Shown piece after piece: positions 1 to 9,302 of a stretch of 64,000 nt of DNA. Within the stretch, counting starts at the first letter, position 1. Every line of letters begins with the position of its first letter. A model generated the notes under the pieces. The model was not told the origin of the DNA. It did not search any database and saw nothing but the letters and a program-made list of their open reading frames with translations. Source of the stretch: Nitrosomonas communis (lineage in GTDB: Bacteria > Pseudomonadota > Gammaproteobacteria > Burkholderiales > Nitrosomonadaceae). The translations under genes were made by a program, and so were the position numbers. The DNA lies in contig NZ_FOUB01000003.1 of the NCBI RefSeq assembly GCF_900114745.1, positions 110,561-174,560 on the forward strand, in the 5' to 3' direction.

Positions 1-937
1 TGGAGTAGGCTAACACTTTTTTGAAATCTGTTTGTGCTAACGCAGCGCTAGCGCCATAGACAATAGTTAGCGCACCGATGGCTGCCACGAGCCATTGTGT
101 CTGAGGTGCCAACTCAAACAAGGGATGAGTGCGCGCGATCAAATAAACGCCTGCCGTGACCATGGTGGCGGCGTGCATCAATGCAGAAACCGGACTGGGG
201 CCAGCCATGGCATCAGGCAGCCAAACTTGTAGTGGTAATTGTGCTGACTTACCTAGAGCGCCGCCCAGGATTAACAGCGTCGCCAGAGTGGCCAATGTTG
301 ATCCCTTTTCCCACTGGGCGGTAGCATTTGTAAGCAGCGCGGAGAGAGATAATTCATGAAACTGGCTGAATAGGAGAAAGATGCCGAGTGCCAGTGCCGT
401 ATCGCCAATGCGAGTGACAATAAAGGCCTTGCGTCCAGCATCGCTTGGCAGTGACTCTCGATACCAGAAACCAATCAGGGCATAGGAGCATAGCCCAACC
501 AGCTCCCAACCCAGATAAAGAAGCAACAGATTATCAGCTAGCACCAGCAACAGCATACCGGCTAAAAACAGGTTGAGAAAAAAATAATAACGACGCTGAT
601 CGGTTTCTTCAGCCATAAAGGGTACCGAGTAAAAATGGACCAATAAGCCCACACCGCTAACTACGCTCACCATGACCAAAGCAAGGCGATCAAGCGTGAA
701 ACCAAACATCGGCTGCCATTCGCCCACTACAACCCAGGTATAAAGAGTTTGCTGCAATGGTTGGCTGGCGGCTCCGGTTAGCCAGGCTAACAGCACTACC
801 AGAAAAGCAATGGCTGCAGCGCAACAAGCAACTATGGCGAGGTGTTCCCGTCGCAGCAGGTTCCCCAGGAAGAGGATGATGAGCGATCCAAGCAAAGGCG
901 CGCAGGGAATCAGCCATAGCCACTGCCACTGACTCAC
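1..937 (-). CDS. nuoL: NADH-quinone oxidoreductase subunit L (partial, 3' end outside window)
   Basis: This is the antiporter-like membrane subunit of complex I, involved in proton pumping. About 312 N-terminal codons are in the window; the rest lies beyond base 1. Reading the minus strand from the GTG at 937-935 gives a start MSQWQWLWLIPCAP followed by hydrophobic helices. The family motif LPDAMAGPSPVSALMHA comes next, then the start of the VLAYS segment. The GTG overlaps the nuoK stop (GTGA), and a GGAG lies 6 nt upstream, which decides the start. It is the most distal gene of the nuo operon seen here; nuoM and nuoN would be expected further left. Identification is from sequence motifs plus operon position. 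Confidence 0.93.
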   Translation of the reverse strand, partial: MSQWQWLWLIPCAPLLGSLIILFLGNLLRREHLAIVACCAAAIAFLVVLLAWLTGAASQPLQQTLYTWVVVGEWQPMFGFTLDRLALVMVSVVSGVGLLVHFYSVPFMAEETDQRRYYFFLNLFLAGMLLLVLADNLLLLYLGWELVGLCSYALIGFWYRESLPSDAGRKAFIVTRIGDTALALGIFLLFSQFHELSLSALLTNATAQWEKGSTLATLATLLILGGALGKSAQLPLQVWLPDAMAGPSPVSALMHAATMVTAGVYLIARTHPLFELAPQTQWLVAAIGALTIVYGASAALAQTDFKKVLAYS

Positions 938-1257
938 GATGAACTCCTTTCAGTTTCATCTTTCAGGTGGGTGAGCGTTTCCACCCGCACTGCCTTGTAG
1001 TGATCATAGGCTAGCCATACTAGAATCAGTGCCACCACAACTTCTGCAGCTGTTACCGTCATCAGCATGATAACCAGTACCTGACCATCGGCATTGCCCC
1101 AGTATTGGCCCGCTGCTATCGCCGTTAGGGCAACGCCATTGAGCATCACCTCTAATCCTATCAATATGAACAGCAGCTCCCGCCGTAATAACACCACGGC
1201 AAGACCCAGTACGAATAATAGAGCGGCGATAGCCAGGCTGTGACTGAGCGGGATCAT
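934..1257 (-). CDS. nuoK: NADH-quinone oxidoreductase subunit K
   Basis: Small membrane subunit of complex I, related to Mrp/MnhC antiporter subunits. The 107 residues form three hydrophobic helices with the conserved core FILIGLEVMLNGVAL, which holds the membrane-embedded glutamate, and a second acidic residue in the TAAEVVVAL helix. The length matches the family (about 100 aa). The start overlaps the nuoJ stop by 4 nt (ATGA) and the stop overlaps the nuoL GTG, as expected for translationally coupled nuo genes. Confidence 0.95.
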   Translation of the reverse strand: MIPLSHSLAIAALLFVLGLAVVLLRRELLFILIGLEVMLNGVALTAIAAGQYWGNADGQVLVIMLMTVTAAEVVVALILVWLAYDHYKAVRVETLTHLKDETERSSS

Positions 1258-1745
1258 CGTTTTCCCTTTCGACTGAGATAGAGGGCCGCTACCAATGCCG
1301 CCAGCAATAAAATCGCAGCAGCTTCAACCACCACCAAGTATGGGCCAAATAGCGCATTCCCCACCGCCGTGGGTCCGATCACCATGATGTTGTCTGCCAT
1401 ATCTAATGACGATCTGCTAAGTAACAGCAAGAGTACCAACCACAGAAGCAGGGCCAATAATGCCATCCCGCCCCAGTTGGCAGGGAGTAACAGTGGCAGA
1501 TTCCGTTCGGTACGTAAATTCATCACCATCATCATGAACAAAAACAATACCAGGATCGCACCAGCGTATAACATAACCTGGAATGCTGCCAGCAGGGGGG
1601 CGCCGAGCAAGAAGAACAACAATGCTAAAGCCAGTAGTGACACGATCAGGTACAGGGCGGCATGGACCGGATGACGCACGACCAGGATCGCGCCTGCGGC
1701 AATCACTGCAATAACGGAAGAAAGATAAAAAATGAACTCATACAT
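1254..1745 (-). CDS. nuoJ: NADH-quinone oxidoreductase subunit J
   Basis: Membrane subunit of complex I with 163 residues and five predicted hydrophobic helices. Segments such as HPVHAALYLIVSLL and AAFQVMLYAGAILVLFLF are typical of NuoJ. The gene is coupled to nuoK by a 4-nt overlap. Upstream the usual tight spacing is lost: 210 bp separate the nuoI stop from this start, and a complete 101-bp repeat element lies in that gap (1828-1928). The Shine-Dalgarno sequence is weak (AGGG, about 7 nt from ATG). Expression of nuoJKL may therefore depend on read-through of the repeat. Confidence 0.95.
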   Translation of the reverse strand: MYEFIFYLSSVIAVIAAGAILVVRHPVHAALYLIVSLLALALLFFLLGAPLLAAFQVMLYAGAILVLFLFMMMVMNLRTERNLPLLLPANWGGMALLALLLWLVLLLLLSRSSLDMADNIMVIGPTAVGNALFGPYLVVVEAAAILLLAALVAALYLSRKGKR

Positions 1746-1827
1746 GAGCTGACCCTGTTGGACTGGTTGTGCTGTTCATCATGGTTGTTTTCCTTATCTT
1801 TGTGTGCTGCCCATCGATGCTTCCTTA

Positions 1828-1928
1828 TTCCATTTCTAAATCAAAACTGATTTTGTCAGCTTCACCTTGCTATATTATGGATACTCTCTGCGGCTCGCCT
1901 TCGCGTCATTTTTGATTTGAAAATGGAA
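1828..1928 (+). repeat. TNA-type MITE, copy 1 (inside nuo operon)
   Basis: A 101-bp copy of the window's main repeat. It begins TTCCATTTCTAAATCAAAA and ends with the near inverse complement GATTTGAAAATGGAA. It is flanked on both sides by TTA (1825-1827 and 1929-1931), read as a 3-bp target duplication. It lies between nuoI and nuoJ, 27 bp after the nuoI stop. The interior differs from consensus at a few bases, for example TTTTGTCAGC. Confidence 0.88.
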
Positions 1929-1955
1929 TTACATTAGCCAGTTATGCTCCATTTA

Positions 1956-2495
1956 CTAGGGCAGGTTGGTATCATGATCTACCGGTGGTGTATCGCCGAT
2001 ACCTTCGCCGATGGCCTTGCCGGAGATCGCAACGCCGGCATGGCGGTAAAAATTGTAACCAGGGTGCTTGCCCTGACCTTCAATCAGCAGTTGCTCTTTT
2101 TCGTACACCAGCTCATCATGGCTTCGCTCGCACATCTCGAAATCTGGCGTAAGCTGTATCGCCAGTGTTGGGCAGGCTTCCTCACAAAAGCCACAAAAGA
2201 TGCAGCGGCTGAAATCGATGCGGAATGTTTCCGGATAACGCCGGCCGTCGTCTCGCTGCGTAGCTTGCAAGTGGATGCAGTCCACTGGGCATACCGCCGA
2301 GCATAAATAACAGGCCACACAACGTTCTTCGCCATCAGGATCGCGGGTAAGCACGATGCGTCCACGCCAGCGTCCGGGCAAAGGGCGCTTAATCTCCGGG
2401 TATGACACAGTCTCACGCTTTGCCCAGGCATGACGCAAGGTCGTCCACAGCGAATGCCATAGCCTGACAAGTAGAGTTGGAGTCTGTTTATTCAT
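1956..2495 (-). CDS. nuoI: NADH-quinone oxidoreductase subunit I (two 4Fe-4S ferredoxin domains)
   Basis: Peripheral-arm subunit carrying two 4Fe-4S clusters that pass electrons towards the quinone site. Both cluster motifs are visible: [15 protein letters not shown] and [12 protein letters not shown]. It has 179 residues, slightly longer than the usual 160 or so because of a C-terminal tail after residue 150. It follows nuoH by 21 nt with only a weak ribosome site (GGTAGA). The repeat element begins 27 bp after its stop. Confidence 0.96.
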   Translation of the reverse strand: MNKQTPTLLVRLWHSLWTTLRHAWAKRETVSYPEIKRPLPGRWRGRIVLTRDPDGEERCVACYLCSAVCPVDCIHLQATQRDDGRRYPETFRIDFSRCIFCGFCEEACPTLAIQLTPDFEMCERSHDELVYEKEQLLIEGQGKHPGYNFYRHAGVAISGKAIGEGIGDTPPVDHDTNLP

Positions 2496-2516
2496 TTGTT
2501 TATCTATCTACCTTAG

Positions 2517-3479
2517 TTAACCTTTCATCCAGAACAACCCTAGCACAGCCGTAATCAGCAGATTAAACAACGCGGCAGGCAGCATCAACTTCCAGCCGAG
2601 ATCCATCAATTGATCATAGCGCAGCCGGGGTAGGCTGGTGCGCAACCAAAAGAATAGCAATATCAGTGCCAGTGTCTTAAGGGCAAACCACACTACCCCA
2701 GGTAGCCAGGGTCCATGCCAGCCACCCAGAAACAGTACCGTCACGAGTGCTGCGATGAGCAGTACCCCCAAGTATTCACCTAGATAGAAGAAAGCGAATT
2801 TGATCCCGCCATATTCGGTGTTGTAACCCGCAGCGAGCTCGTTTTCCGCCTCAGGAAGATCAAAGGGCAGGCGGTTGGTTTCAGCGATGCCGCTTACCAG
2901 AAAAATGATGAAACCCAGCGGCTGGAGCACGATAAAAGGCAGCTCCTGGGCAGCAACAATCTCTCTCAGACTGAAAGAACCGCTTAACATCACTACCCCC
3001 ACCAACGCGAGTCCCATCGGTAATTCGTAACTGATCATCTGCGCGGCCGAGCGTAGACCACCGAGCAGCGAATATTTGCTGTTAGAAGCCCAGCCGCCCA
3101 GCATAATGCCGTAAACCCGCAACGAAGAGAGAGCCAGTACGTAAAGCAATGCGATGTTGAGATCGGCTAGCCATCCATCCTCACTGACTGGCACCACGGC
3201 AAAGCTAAGCAACGCGGTCATTGGGACGATGATCGGCGCAACGGTATAGACCATGCGATCAGCAAAGGGAGGTACGAAGGCTTCCTTGCTTACCAGCTTC
3301 AGGATATCGGCTACAGGCTGCAACAAACCGAAAGGACCAGCGCGATTGGGACCAAGGCGATCCTGCAGCAGCGCAAGAATGCGCCGCTCACCATAACTCA
3401 TGATGGCTCCGATAAGCAACAACCCCAGCAGCACCAATCCTATACTTGCCAGGGTAAGTAGCCACTGAGTCAAGCTCAT
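2517..3479 (-). CDS. nuoH: NADH-quinone oxidoreductase subunit H
   Basis: Membrane subunit that forms part of the quinone-binding chamber of complex I. The 320 residues show about eight helices and the family motifs GERRILALLQDRLGPNRAG near residue 31 and AETNRLPFDLPEAENELAAG near residue 200, followed by the EYGG loop. The ATG overlaps the nuoG stop (ATGA), so the two are translationally coupled. Length is normal. Confidence 0.97.
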   Translation of the reverse strand: MSLTQWLLTLASIGLVLLGLLLIGAIMSYGERRILALLQDRLGPNRAGPFGLLQPVADILKLVSKEAFVPPFADRMVYTVAPIIVPMTALLSFAVVPVSEDGWLADLNIALLYVLALSSLRVYGIMLGGWASNSKYSLLGGLRSAAQMISYELPMGLALVGVVMLSGSFSLREIVAAQELPFIVLQPLGFIIFLVSGIAETNRLPFDLPEAENELAAGYNTEYGGIKFAFFYLGEYLGVLLIAALVTVLFLGGWHGPWLPGVVWFALKTLALILLFFWLRTSLPRLRYDQLMDLGWKLMLPAALFNLLITAVLGLFWMKG

Positions 3480-5803
3480 GATATATGCTCCAGCTCAAGT
3501 AGATCACCGTGGCCAACCCCTAATTGAGTCAGCGTCACTCTGGAAAGGGCAATCGTACCGGCGGCCACATCGTTATTAAGCTGCACTGGCAGTACTACGG
3601 TACCGGCCGGGCCGCGCAATCTGACCTGCTTCTTATCCTCGATTCCTTCCTTAAAGGCTGCTGTCGGATGAATAAGTGCGGCGGCGGCTGGAGCAAGCTC
3701 CATCAAAGCCGGGGCATAGCTAGCAAGCGGATCATCTCCATACCAGCTCGCCAGTGCAACTTGCCAATGGCCAGGATGGGCTGAGGAAGCTGGACCGATG
3801 GTGGTACCGGTCTGCATGGTTAGAGGGGGGGCGGATAGAGCCGATCCCAGTGTGCCAGGAAGGGGCGCCTGGTAGCCAGGGAAGAGATTACTCAGCACTG
3901 CTGCCGCATCTGGTAAAGCGAGCTCGAGGCAATGAGCCAGGTCAGCGAGGACCTCTACTGTGTTGGGCAGGGGTTCTGTCCGCTGAAAGACAGGAGCAAA
4001 GCCTTGGGCACGGCCTTCATAATTGACAAAAGTGCCACCCCGCTCGGCCCATGCTGCTACTGGCAGCAAGATATCCGCTGCCTCGGCAGTGGCGGTAGCG
4101 ACGCAATCCAATACGATAAGCGTGCTGAGGTGTCGGCGTGCCGCACGCCAGCGAGTACCGAGGCGTGCATCACCAAGGGGATCATTGCCTATCACGATCA
4201 AAGTCTGGATCTGACCCGATTCGATTGCCTCTAACATTGCAGTCGTGCTAGTTGTCGGGGTAAGTAATATCGTTCCATAAGTGTTGGCTCCAGGCAAAGC
4301 ATAGGCGAGTTTGGCACGAGATCCCAAGGCAGTAGCCAGTTGTACCATAGCGGCAATCTCTGGTACAGCCATAGTCTCGCTCACACCTATTAATACCGGT
4401 CGTTGGGCCGCTGTCAGGTAGACTGCAATATCAGCTAGCTCCTTCTCATGCTTATTGGAGGGAGCAGGAGCAGTAGGGGCAGTAGGGGCAGCAGTCGCCT
4501 GCTCATGCAAACGCAAAAGATGTGCGCTTATCTCTTGAGGCGGAACTGTCAAGGTCGTGGCTGCGAAACGAGCCAGCAGAGAGGGTCCGCTGTGCAGAAT
4601 GGCCAGTTTGGCACCAGCCCGATAAGCCTGCCGCAAGGCTAAGTCCATCATGGGCGCATGCGCGGTCAGGTCGCCGACCACCAGCGCTGCGTCAGCTTGT
4701 TCTATTTCGGCCAGGGATGGCGCCCCACCGCTGCTTTGGAGAGCTGCGACGGCAGCAACAGTTGCTGTCTCGATCTGGGGGTCGCTAAAGGTAGCGAACC
4801 TCCCACTTAGCTTATTCAGTAAGGTCTGTAACATAGCATTGCTTTCCAGATCTTCTCGTGTTGAGCCAAGGCCGCTCGTTTTATCCCTGGCAGCTTTGAT
4901 CTGTTCTGCAGCGGCAGCAAGCGCTTCACGATAGCTCACTTTTTCGTCTCTTACGCGGGGGGTCAGCGGCCGGTCAATATGTTCGCTGTATTGATGACCG
5001 TAACGGCCGCGATCACAAATGAACCAGCGGTTGAGCTCGGGGTGAAAGCGATTGCGCATCCGGCGTAGTGTGCCGTCCCGTGCTCCAGGCAGGGTGTTGC
5101 AGCCGACACTGCAGTGGGGGCAAATGGAAGGGGCCGTTTCCAGATCCCAGACCCGCGCAAAATGCTGCCGGAACACGGCATCGGTGAAGACGCCGGTAGG
5201 GCAGATCTCAACCAGGTTACCGGCAAACGGGCTTGTCAGCGGACCATCCTGGAAACGACCGAAATAGACCTCGTTGCGTAGACGCATTGAGCCAAGGTCA
5301 TCGCCTAGCGCATAATCCTGGTAAAAGCGAGTGCAGCGATAACAGGTAATGCATCGGTTCATTTCATGGTGAACCAATGGGCCTAGATACTGGTTGGTGA
5401 AGGTGCGCTTGCGGCCGCGATAGCGGCGATAAGGAGGGCCGCAGGCAACCGTCATTTCCTGCAAGTGACACTCTCCTCCTTCGTCGCAGACCGGACAATC
5501 GTGCGGGTGATTGATCATCAAAAATTCGATTACCCTCTGCCGTACCTGTCGTGCCGCAGCTGCAGAAACTGAAACGTTGAGCCCATCTCTAGCAAATTCG
5601 AGACAAGACATGACTACCCGGGGACTTTGGGTCGGATCCACCGACGCAACCTCGACAGCGCACAGCCGGCAGGCACCAAGACTGCCGAGGGCAGCATGGT
5701 AACAGAAATAGGGGATCTCTATATTCGCTGCTAACGCGGCCTTGAGAATGTTGTCGTTTTCCTGGAAAGGGATATCATGACCGTCGATACGCATCGTTCC
5801 CAT
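3476..5803 (-). CDS. nuoG: NADH-quinone oxidoreductase subunit G
   Basis: Large iron-sulfur subunit of the peripheral arm, 775 residues. The N-terminal [2Fe-2S] domain (about 1-80) shows CYHAALGSLGACRLC. Next come the His-Cys 4Fe-4S motif CPVCDEGGECHLQEM and CITCYRC. A molybdopterin-oxidoreductase-like domain starts with CPHCSVGCN near residue 228. The C-terminal half is the divergent formate-dehydrogenase-like part, with a TAPTAPTAPAPS linker near residue 450. The start at 5803 has GGAG 7 nt upstream; an alternative ATG lies three codons in. nuoG begins 3 nt after the nuoF stop. Confidence 0.95.
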   Translation of the reverse strand: MGTMRIDGHDIPFQENDNILKAALAANIEIPYFCYHAALGSLGACRLCAVEVASVDPTQSPRVVMSCLEFARDGLNVSVSAAAARQVRQRVIEFLMINHPHDCPVCDEGGECHLQEMTVACGPPYRRYRGRKRTFTNQYLGPLVHHEMNRCITCYRCTRFYQDYALGDDLGSMRLRNEVYFGRFQDGPLTSPFAGNLVEICPTGVFTDAVFRQHFARVWDLETAPSICPHCSVGCNTLPGARDGTLRRMRNRFHPELNRWFICDRGRYGHQYSEHIDRPLTPRVRDEKVSYREALAAAAEQIKAARDKTSGLGSTREDLESNAMLQTLLNKLSGRFATFSDPQIETATVAAVAALQSSGGAPSLAEIEQADAALVVGDLTAHAPMMDLALRQAYRAGAKLAILHSGPSLLARFAATTLTVPPQEISAHLLRLHEQATAAPTAPTAPAPSNKHEKELADIAVYLTAAQRPVLIGVSETMAVPEIAAMVQLATALGSRAKLAYALPGANTYGTILLTPTTSTTAMLEAIESGQIQTLIVIGNDPLGDARLGTRWRAARRHLSTLIVLDCVATATAEAADILLPVAAWAERGGTFVNYEGRAQGFAPVFQRTEPLPNTVEVLADLAHCLELALPDAAAVLSNLFPGYQAPLPGTLGSALSAPPLTMQTGTTIGPASSAHPGHWQVALASWYGDDPLASYAPALMELAPAAAALIHPTAAFKEGIEDKKQVRLRGPAGTVVLPVQLNNDVAAGTIALSRVTLTQLGVGHGDLLELEHIS

Positions 5804-5805
5804 GA

Positions 5806-7086
5806 TTAGGCTCCGCTCTTGTTGACTGCGTCAAACGGGCAGCAGCCTGTGTCGATATGACTTTCGTAATGGTCGTGAAAGCATTGCAGGCTGCTGATAA
5901 GAGGTATCATCGCACCAGGGGCGAAGGCACAAAAGGATTGAAGGGCGATGATACCGCTTAGTTCTTCTAGCAAGACTAAGTCTTCTGCCCGCCCCTCTCC
6001 GCTAGCAATAGTTGCTAGGATTTGCGCTAAGTAAGGGATGCCATCACGGCAGGGAGTACAGAAACCACAGGATTCACGGGCGAAGAAGCGCATCAGGTTC
6101 AGCGTTACCTGAACTGGGCAGGTGGTATCATCTAGAACGATGATACTGGCGGTCCCGAGCCGCGATCCTGCCTTGGCGACGGGGTCGAAATCCATTGGCA
6201 CATCAAGGTGTTCAGGCAACAAGAAGGCTGTCGAAGCTCCGCCAGGTATGAAGCCGAGCAGGGTACGTCCCTCGGCTAGGCCGCCGGCATGTTCAAAGAT
6301 CAATTCTCGTGCTGGCGTACCACAGGGTAGTTCGAATAGGCCGGGCTGGTGCACCATGCCGCTGACACAGAATAGCTTGGGTCCACAACCGCTGTTGATT
6401 CCCAGCGCACGAAACCAGTCCGCACCATTAAGCAGAATATGCGGTACATTGACCAGGGTCTCAACGTTATTGGTGGTGGTAGGATGCTGCCATAAACCTT
6501 TGACGCTGGGTCGTGGCATCTTGTGACGCGGATTGGGACGCAGACCTTCGATGGCATTCAGCATAGCTGTTTCTTCGCCGCAGATGTAGCGTCCACCACT
6601 GATGTGCACCTCCATCTGCAGATCGAAACCACTGCCGCAGATATTAGATCCCACCAGTCCAGCCATCTCAGCCTCTTTGATGGCTCGGTGTAAACCATGC
6701 CCCCCCTTGCCGTACTCTCCCCGGACAAAAATTACCGCCTTTTCAGCTTGCAGCGCATAGGCGGAGACGATGACCGCCTCGATGATCTGATGGGGACCGC
6801 CATAGAGCAGGTAGCGATCTTTAAAGGTACCCGGCTCTGATTCGTCTATATTACAAACGAGATAACGGGGCCGCGGTGCATCTGCATCCCGTAGGCGCCA
6901 CTTCAGGCCACAGGAAAAACCCGCACCGCCGCGCCCACGCAGATTGGCGGCTTCTACTATTTCAATGATTTCCTCAGGCTTACGAGCAAAGGCGGCATCC
7001 AAACTTCGGTAGCCACCTACAGATCGGTAGGCTTCCAAGTCTAGGGGAGCGTTGGCTTCAATGTGTCGGGTCAGTACCGCTTCCAT
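5806..7086 (-). CDS. nuoF: NADH-quinone oxidoreductase subunit F (NADH/FMN binding)
   Basis: Catalytic flavoprotein that oxidises NADH and passes electrons to FMN and a 4Fe-4S cluster. The glycine-rich NADH site GRGGAGFSCG, the region YICGEETAML and the cluster motif ESCGFCTPCRDG are all present. The chosen ATG at 7086 gives MEAVLTRHIEANAPL. It lies 4 nt after the nuoE stop and has AGAGGTGG upstream. A longer reading from 7140 is possible but would overlap nuoE and add a cysteine-rich stretch unlike the family. Length from 7086 is 426 residues, normal for NuoF. Confidence 0.96.
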   Translation of the reverse strand: MEAVLTRHIEANAPLDLEAYRSVGGYRSLDAAFARKPEEIIEIVEAANLRGRGGAGFSCGLKWRLRDADAPRPRYLVCNIDESEPGTFKDRYLLYGGPHQIIEAVIVSAYALQAEKAVIFVRGEYGKGGHGLHRAIKEAEMAGLVGSNICGSGFDLQMEVHISGGRYICGEETAMLNAIEGLRPNPRHKMPRPSVKGLWQHPTTTNNVETLVNVPHILLNGADWFRALGINSGCGPKLFCVSGMVHQPGLFELPCGTPARELIFEHAGGLAEGRTLLGFIPGGASTAFLLPEHLDVPMDFDPVAKAGSRLGTASIIVLDDTTCPVQVTLNLMRFFARESCGFCTPCRDGIPYLAQILATIASGEGRAEDLVLLEELSGIIALQSFCAFAPGAMIPLISSLQCFHDHYESHIDTGCCPFDAVNKSGA

Positions 7087-7090
7087 ACGC

Positions 7091-7576
7091 TTAATCCACC
7101 TCTTGCAGTCGGCGCAGCAAAACTTGCAGAGCGGCTTCATTCAATGGTCCTACTGCTTCACCATCTAAAAGTGCCGCGGGTGCCTGATCGCATAAGCCCA
7201 GGCAAATGCTGGGCAAGATACTGAAGGCCCCATCTGGAGAAATCTTGCCTAATGATACGCCACTGTATTGTTCGGCTGCTTGCAGTAATCGATCCGCTCC
7301 CTGTAGACTGCAACATAGACTGTCGCACACCCGTAGAACATGCCGGCCTGCTGGATGACGATAGATCAAGCTATAGAAAGTAGCGAGCTCCTCAACTTCG
7401 GTAGTTGACAGACCGGTAACCTGTGCGACTTCTTCAACCCCCCTGTCATCAAGGTGACCACGTTCAGCCTGTAAGGATTGCATCAGAGGGACTACCGCTG
7501 CACGGCGTTCTGGGTGAGTGAGAGGAAGTTGGGCCAGATGCTTTTGCAGCGTTTGTCGGTCGAGCTTGTCATTCAT
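7091..7576 (-). CDS. nuoE: NADH-quinone oxidoreductase subunit E
   Basis: The 161-residue [2Fe-2S] thioredoxin-fold subunit (24-kDa type) of the NADH-dehydrogenase module. Cluster ligands appear as VCDSLCC near residue 83 and CLGLCDQAP near residue 124. The helical N-terminus (VTGLSTTEVEELATFYSLI) is typical of the family. A strong AAGGAG precedes the ATG. It lies 10 nt downstream of nuoCD and is followed directly by nuoF, with which it forms the electron-input module. Confidence 0.95.
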   Translation of the reverse strand: MNDKLDRQTLQKHLAQLPLTHPERRAAVVPLMQSLQAERGHLDDRGVEEVAQVTGLSTTEVEELATFYSLIYRHPAGRHVLRVCDSLCCSLQGADRLLQAAEQYSGVSLGKISPDGAFSILPSICLGLCDQAPAALLDGEAVGPLNEAALQVLLRRLQEVD

Positions 7577-7586
7577 TTTTTTCTCC

Positions 7587-9299
7587 TTACCTATCGACGT
7601 CTGCCAGGACGTAGTCGATGGAACCCAGGATGGGAATCAGATCTCCCACAAGGTGGCCGTGAGCTAATAACTTCAGAGCCTGGATATGCGGAAAAGATGG
7701 CGTGCGTATCCGTAAACGGTAGGGGTGTTCCGAACCGTCGCTGACGACAAAGTAGCCGTTCATCCCCTTGGGTGCCTCGGTCACAAAGAGGCTTTCCCCG
7801 GCTGGGAAGCTCATGCCTCGGCCCACCGCGATGAAATGGTGAATTAGCGTTTCGATGTCTTGCAATGTCGCCTCCTTGCGTGGGAAGGCATAACGCGCTT
7901 CTGCAGACAGAACCGGGCCAGGTGGCATGTTTTGCATAGCTTGTTCGACGATGCGTAGACTTTGACGAATTTCTTCCAGACGCACTTCAGTTCTGGCTAG
8001 GGCATCTCCTTCGGTAGCGGTGGGGATCTCAAACTCGTAGTGTTGGTAACCGCTGTAAGGACGTTTTTTGCGTAGATCCCATGCCGGACCACAGGCTCGT
8101 AAATTGGGTCCGCTTACCCCCCAATCGATAGCTTCTGCTGCGGACAATACTCCGATACCACGGGTGCGGGCGCGAAATACCGGGTTATCCGCCAATAAGG
8201 CCTGGTAATCATCAATAGCTGCAGGCATGCGTTTTAAGAAACCTTGCAGTGCTTCGTACCAGCCCTCGGGCAGGTCGAGGGCCACGCCACCGATGCGGAA
8301 GAAATTCGGATGCATGCGCCCGCCGGTGATGAGTTCCATCACATCGAACAGATATTCACGCTCTCGAAAGGCGTAAAAAGGCGGCGCCAATGCTCCTGTA
8401 TCATGCGCATAGCTGGCTATCCAGACCAGATGACTGGCAACGCGGAAAAGTTCGCAAAGCATTACCCGAATGACCTCTGCACGTGGTGGTACGGTAATTC
8501 CAGCGAGTTGTTCCACTGCAAGCACATAAGGCAACTCGTTTTGAATGCCAGCGAGATAATCGATGCGGTCGGTGTAAGGGATATAGCTGTGATAAGTTTG
8601 GCGTTCGGCCATTTTTTCCGCGCCGCGATGATGAAAACCAATATCTGGATTCACATCGCGTATCTCCTCGCCCAGCAGCCGCACGACTAAACGCAAAAGA
8701 CCGTGCGTACCGGGATGGGTAGGGCCGATATTGAGGAGCATTTCTTCATCGCTCATACCGGGTTCGCGGTAATCCTCGGCACGGTAACTTTCCATGATAG
8801 CGCGATAGCGTGCTTCGGGCAGTTGGTAGGGTGGCATCTCGGTGGCACGATTGGGATGCGTCTTGCGCAAAGGATGCCCTTCCCAGTATTCGGGCATCAG
8901 GATACGCTTCAGATTAGGATGACCGTCTATGTGGATACCGAACATGTCATAAAGCTCGCGTTCATACCAATTGGCGGCTGGCCATGCGGTGCAGACGCTG
9001 GGTAATACCGGAGCTTCCTCAGGTAGGCTTACTTTGAGACGCAGATCAGTATTACCGGAGAGCGAGAGCAAATGATAGAACACAGTCAACCCGCCGCCTC
9101 GTTTAGCCTCGTCGATGGCAGACAGGTCAAAGAGCATTTCAAAGTGGGGCTCTGCCTTATGTTTGAGAAAGATAATTGCTTCGATGAGCCGATCAGCAGG
9201 AACTGACAGGGTATCGATTTTGTCGCGAGGTAATTCAACAGGAACAGCGTTAAAGAGCGTCTGCAGTTGTGTAAGCAACGTTCTGTCCTTATCTGCCAT
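7587..9299 (-). CDS. nuoCD: Fused NADH-quinone oxidoreductase subunit C/D
   Basis: Single 570-residue protein joining NuoC (30-kDa, about 1-175) and NuoD (49-kDa, about 180-570). The C part contains WYERELYDMFGIHIDGHP and the motif LRKTHP. The D part starts with EMLLNIGPTHPGTHGLLR and ends with GDLIPILGSIDYVLADVDR, the conserved C-terminus lining the quinone site. There is no stop or frameshift between the parts. Fusion is well known in enterobacteria. My recollection is that most betaproteobacteria carry separate nuoC and nuoD. Spacing to nuoB is 3 nt. Confidence 0.96.
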   Translation of the reverse strand: MADKDRTLLTQLQTLFNAVPVELPRDKIDTLSVPADRLIEAIIFLKHKAEPHFEMLFDLSAIDEAKRGGGLTVFYHLLSLSGNTDLRLKVSLPEEAPVLPSVCTAWPAANWYERELYDMFGIHIDGHPNLKRILMPEYWEGHPLRKTHPNRATEMPPYQLPEARYRAIMESYRAEDYREPGMSDEEMLLNIGPTHPGTHGLLRLVVRLLGEEIRDVNPDIGFHHRGAEKMAERQTYHSYIPYTDRIDYLAGIQNELPYVLAVEQLAGITVPPRAEVIRVMLCELFRVASHLVWIASYAHDTGALAPPFYAFREREYLFDVMELITGGRMHPNFFRIGGVALDLPEGWYEALQGFLKRMPAAIDDYQALLADNPVFRARTRGIGVLSAAEAIDWGVSGPNLRACGPAWDLRKKRPYSGYQHYEFEIPTATEGDALARTEVRLEEIRQSLRIVEQAMQNMPPGPVLSAEARYAFPRKEATLQDIETLIHHFIAVGRGMSFPAGESLFVTEAPKGMNGYFVVSDGSEHPYRLRIRTPSFPHIQALKLLAHGHLVGDLIPILGSIDYVLADVDR

Positions 9300-9302
9300 T
9301 TA

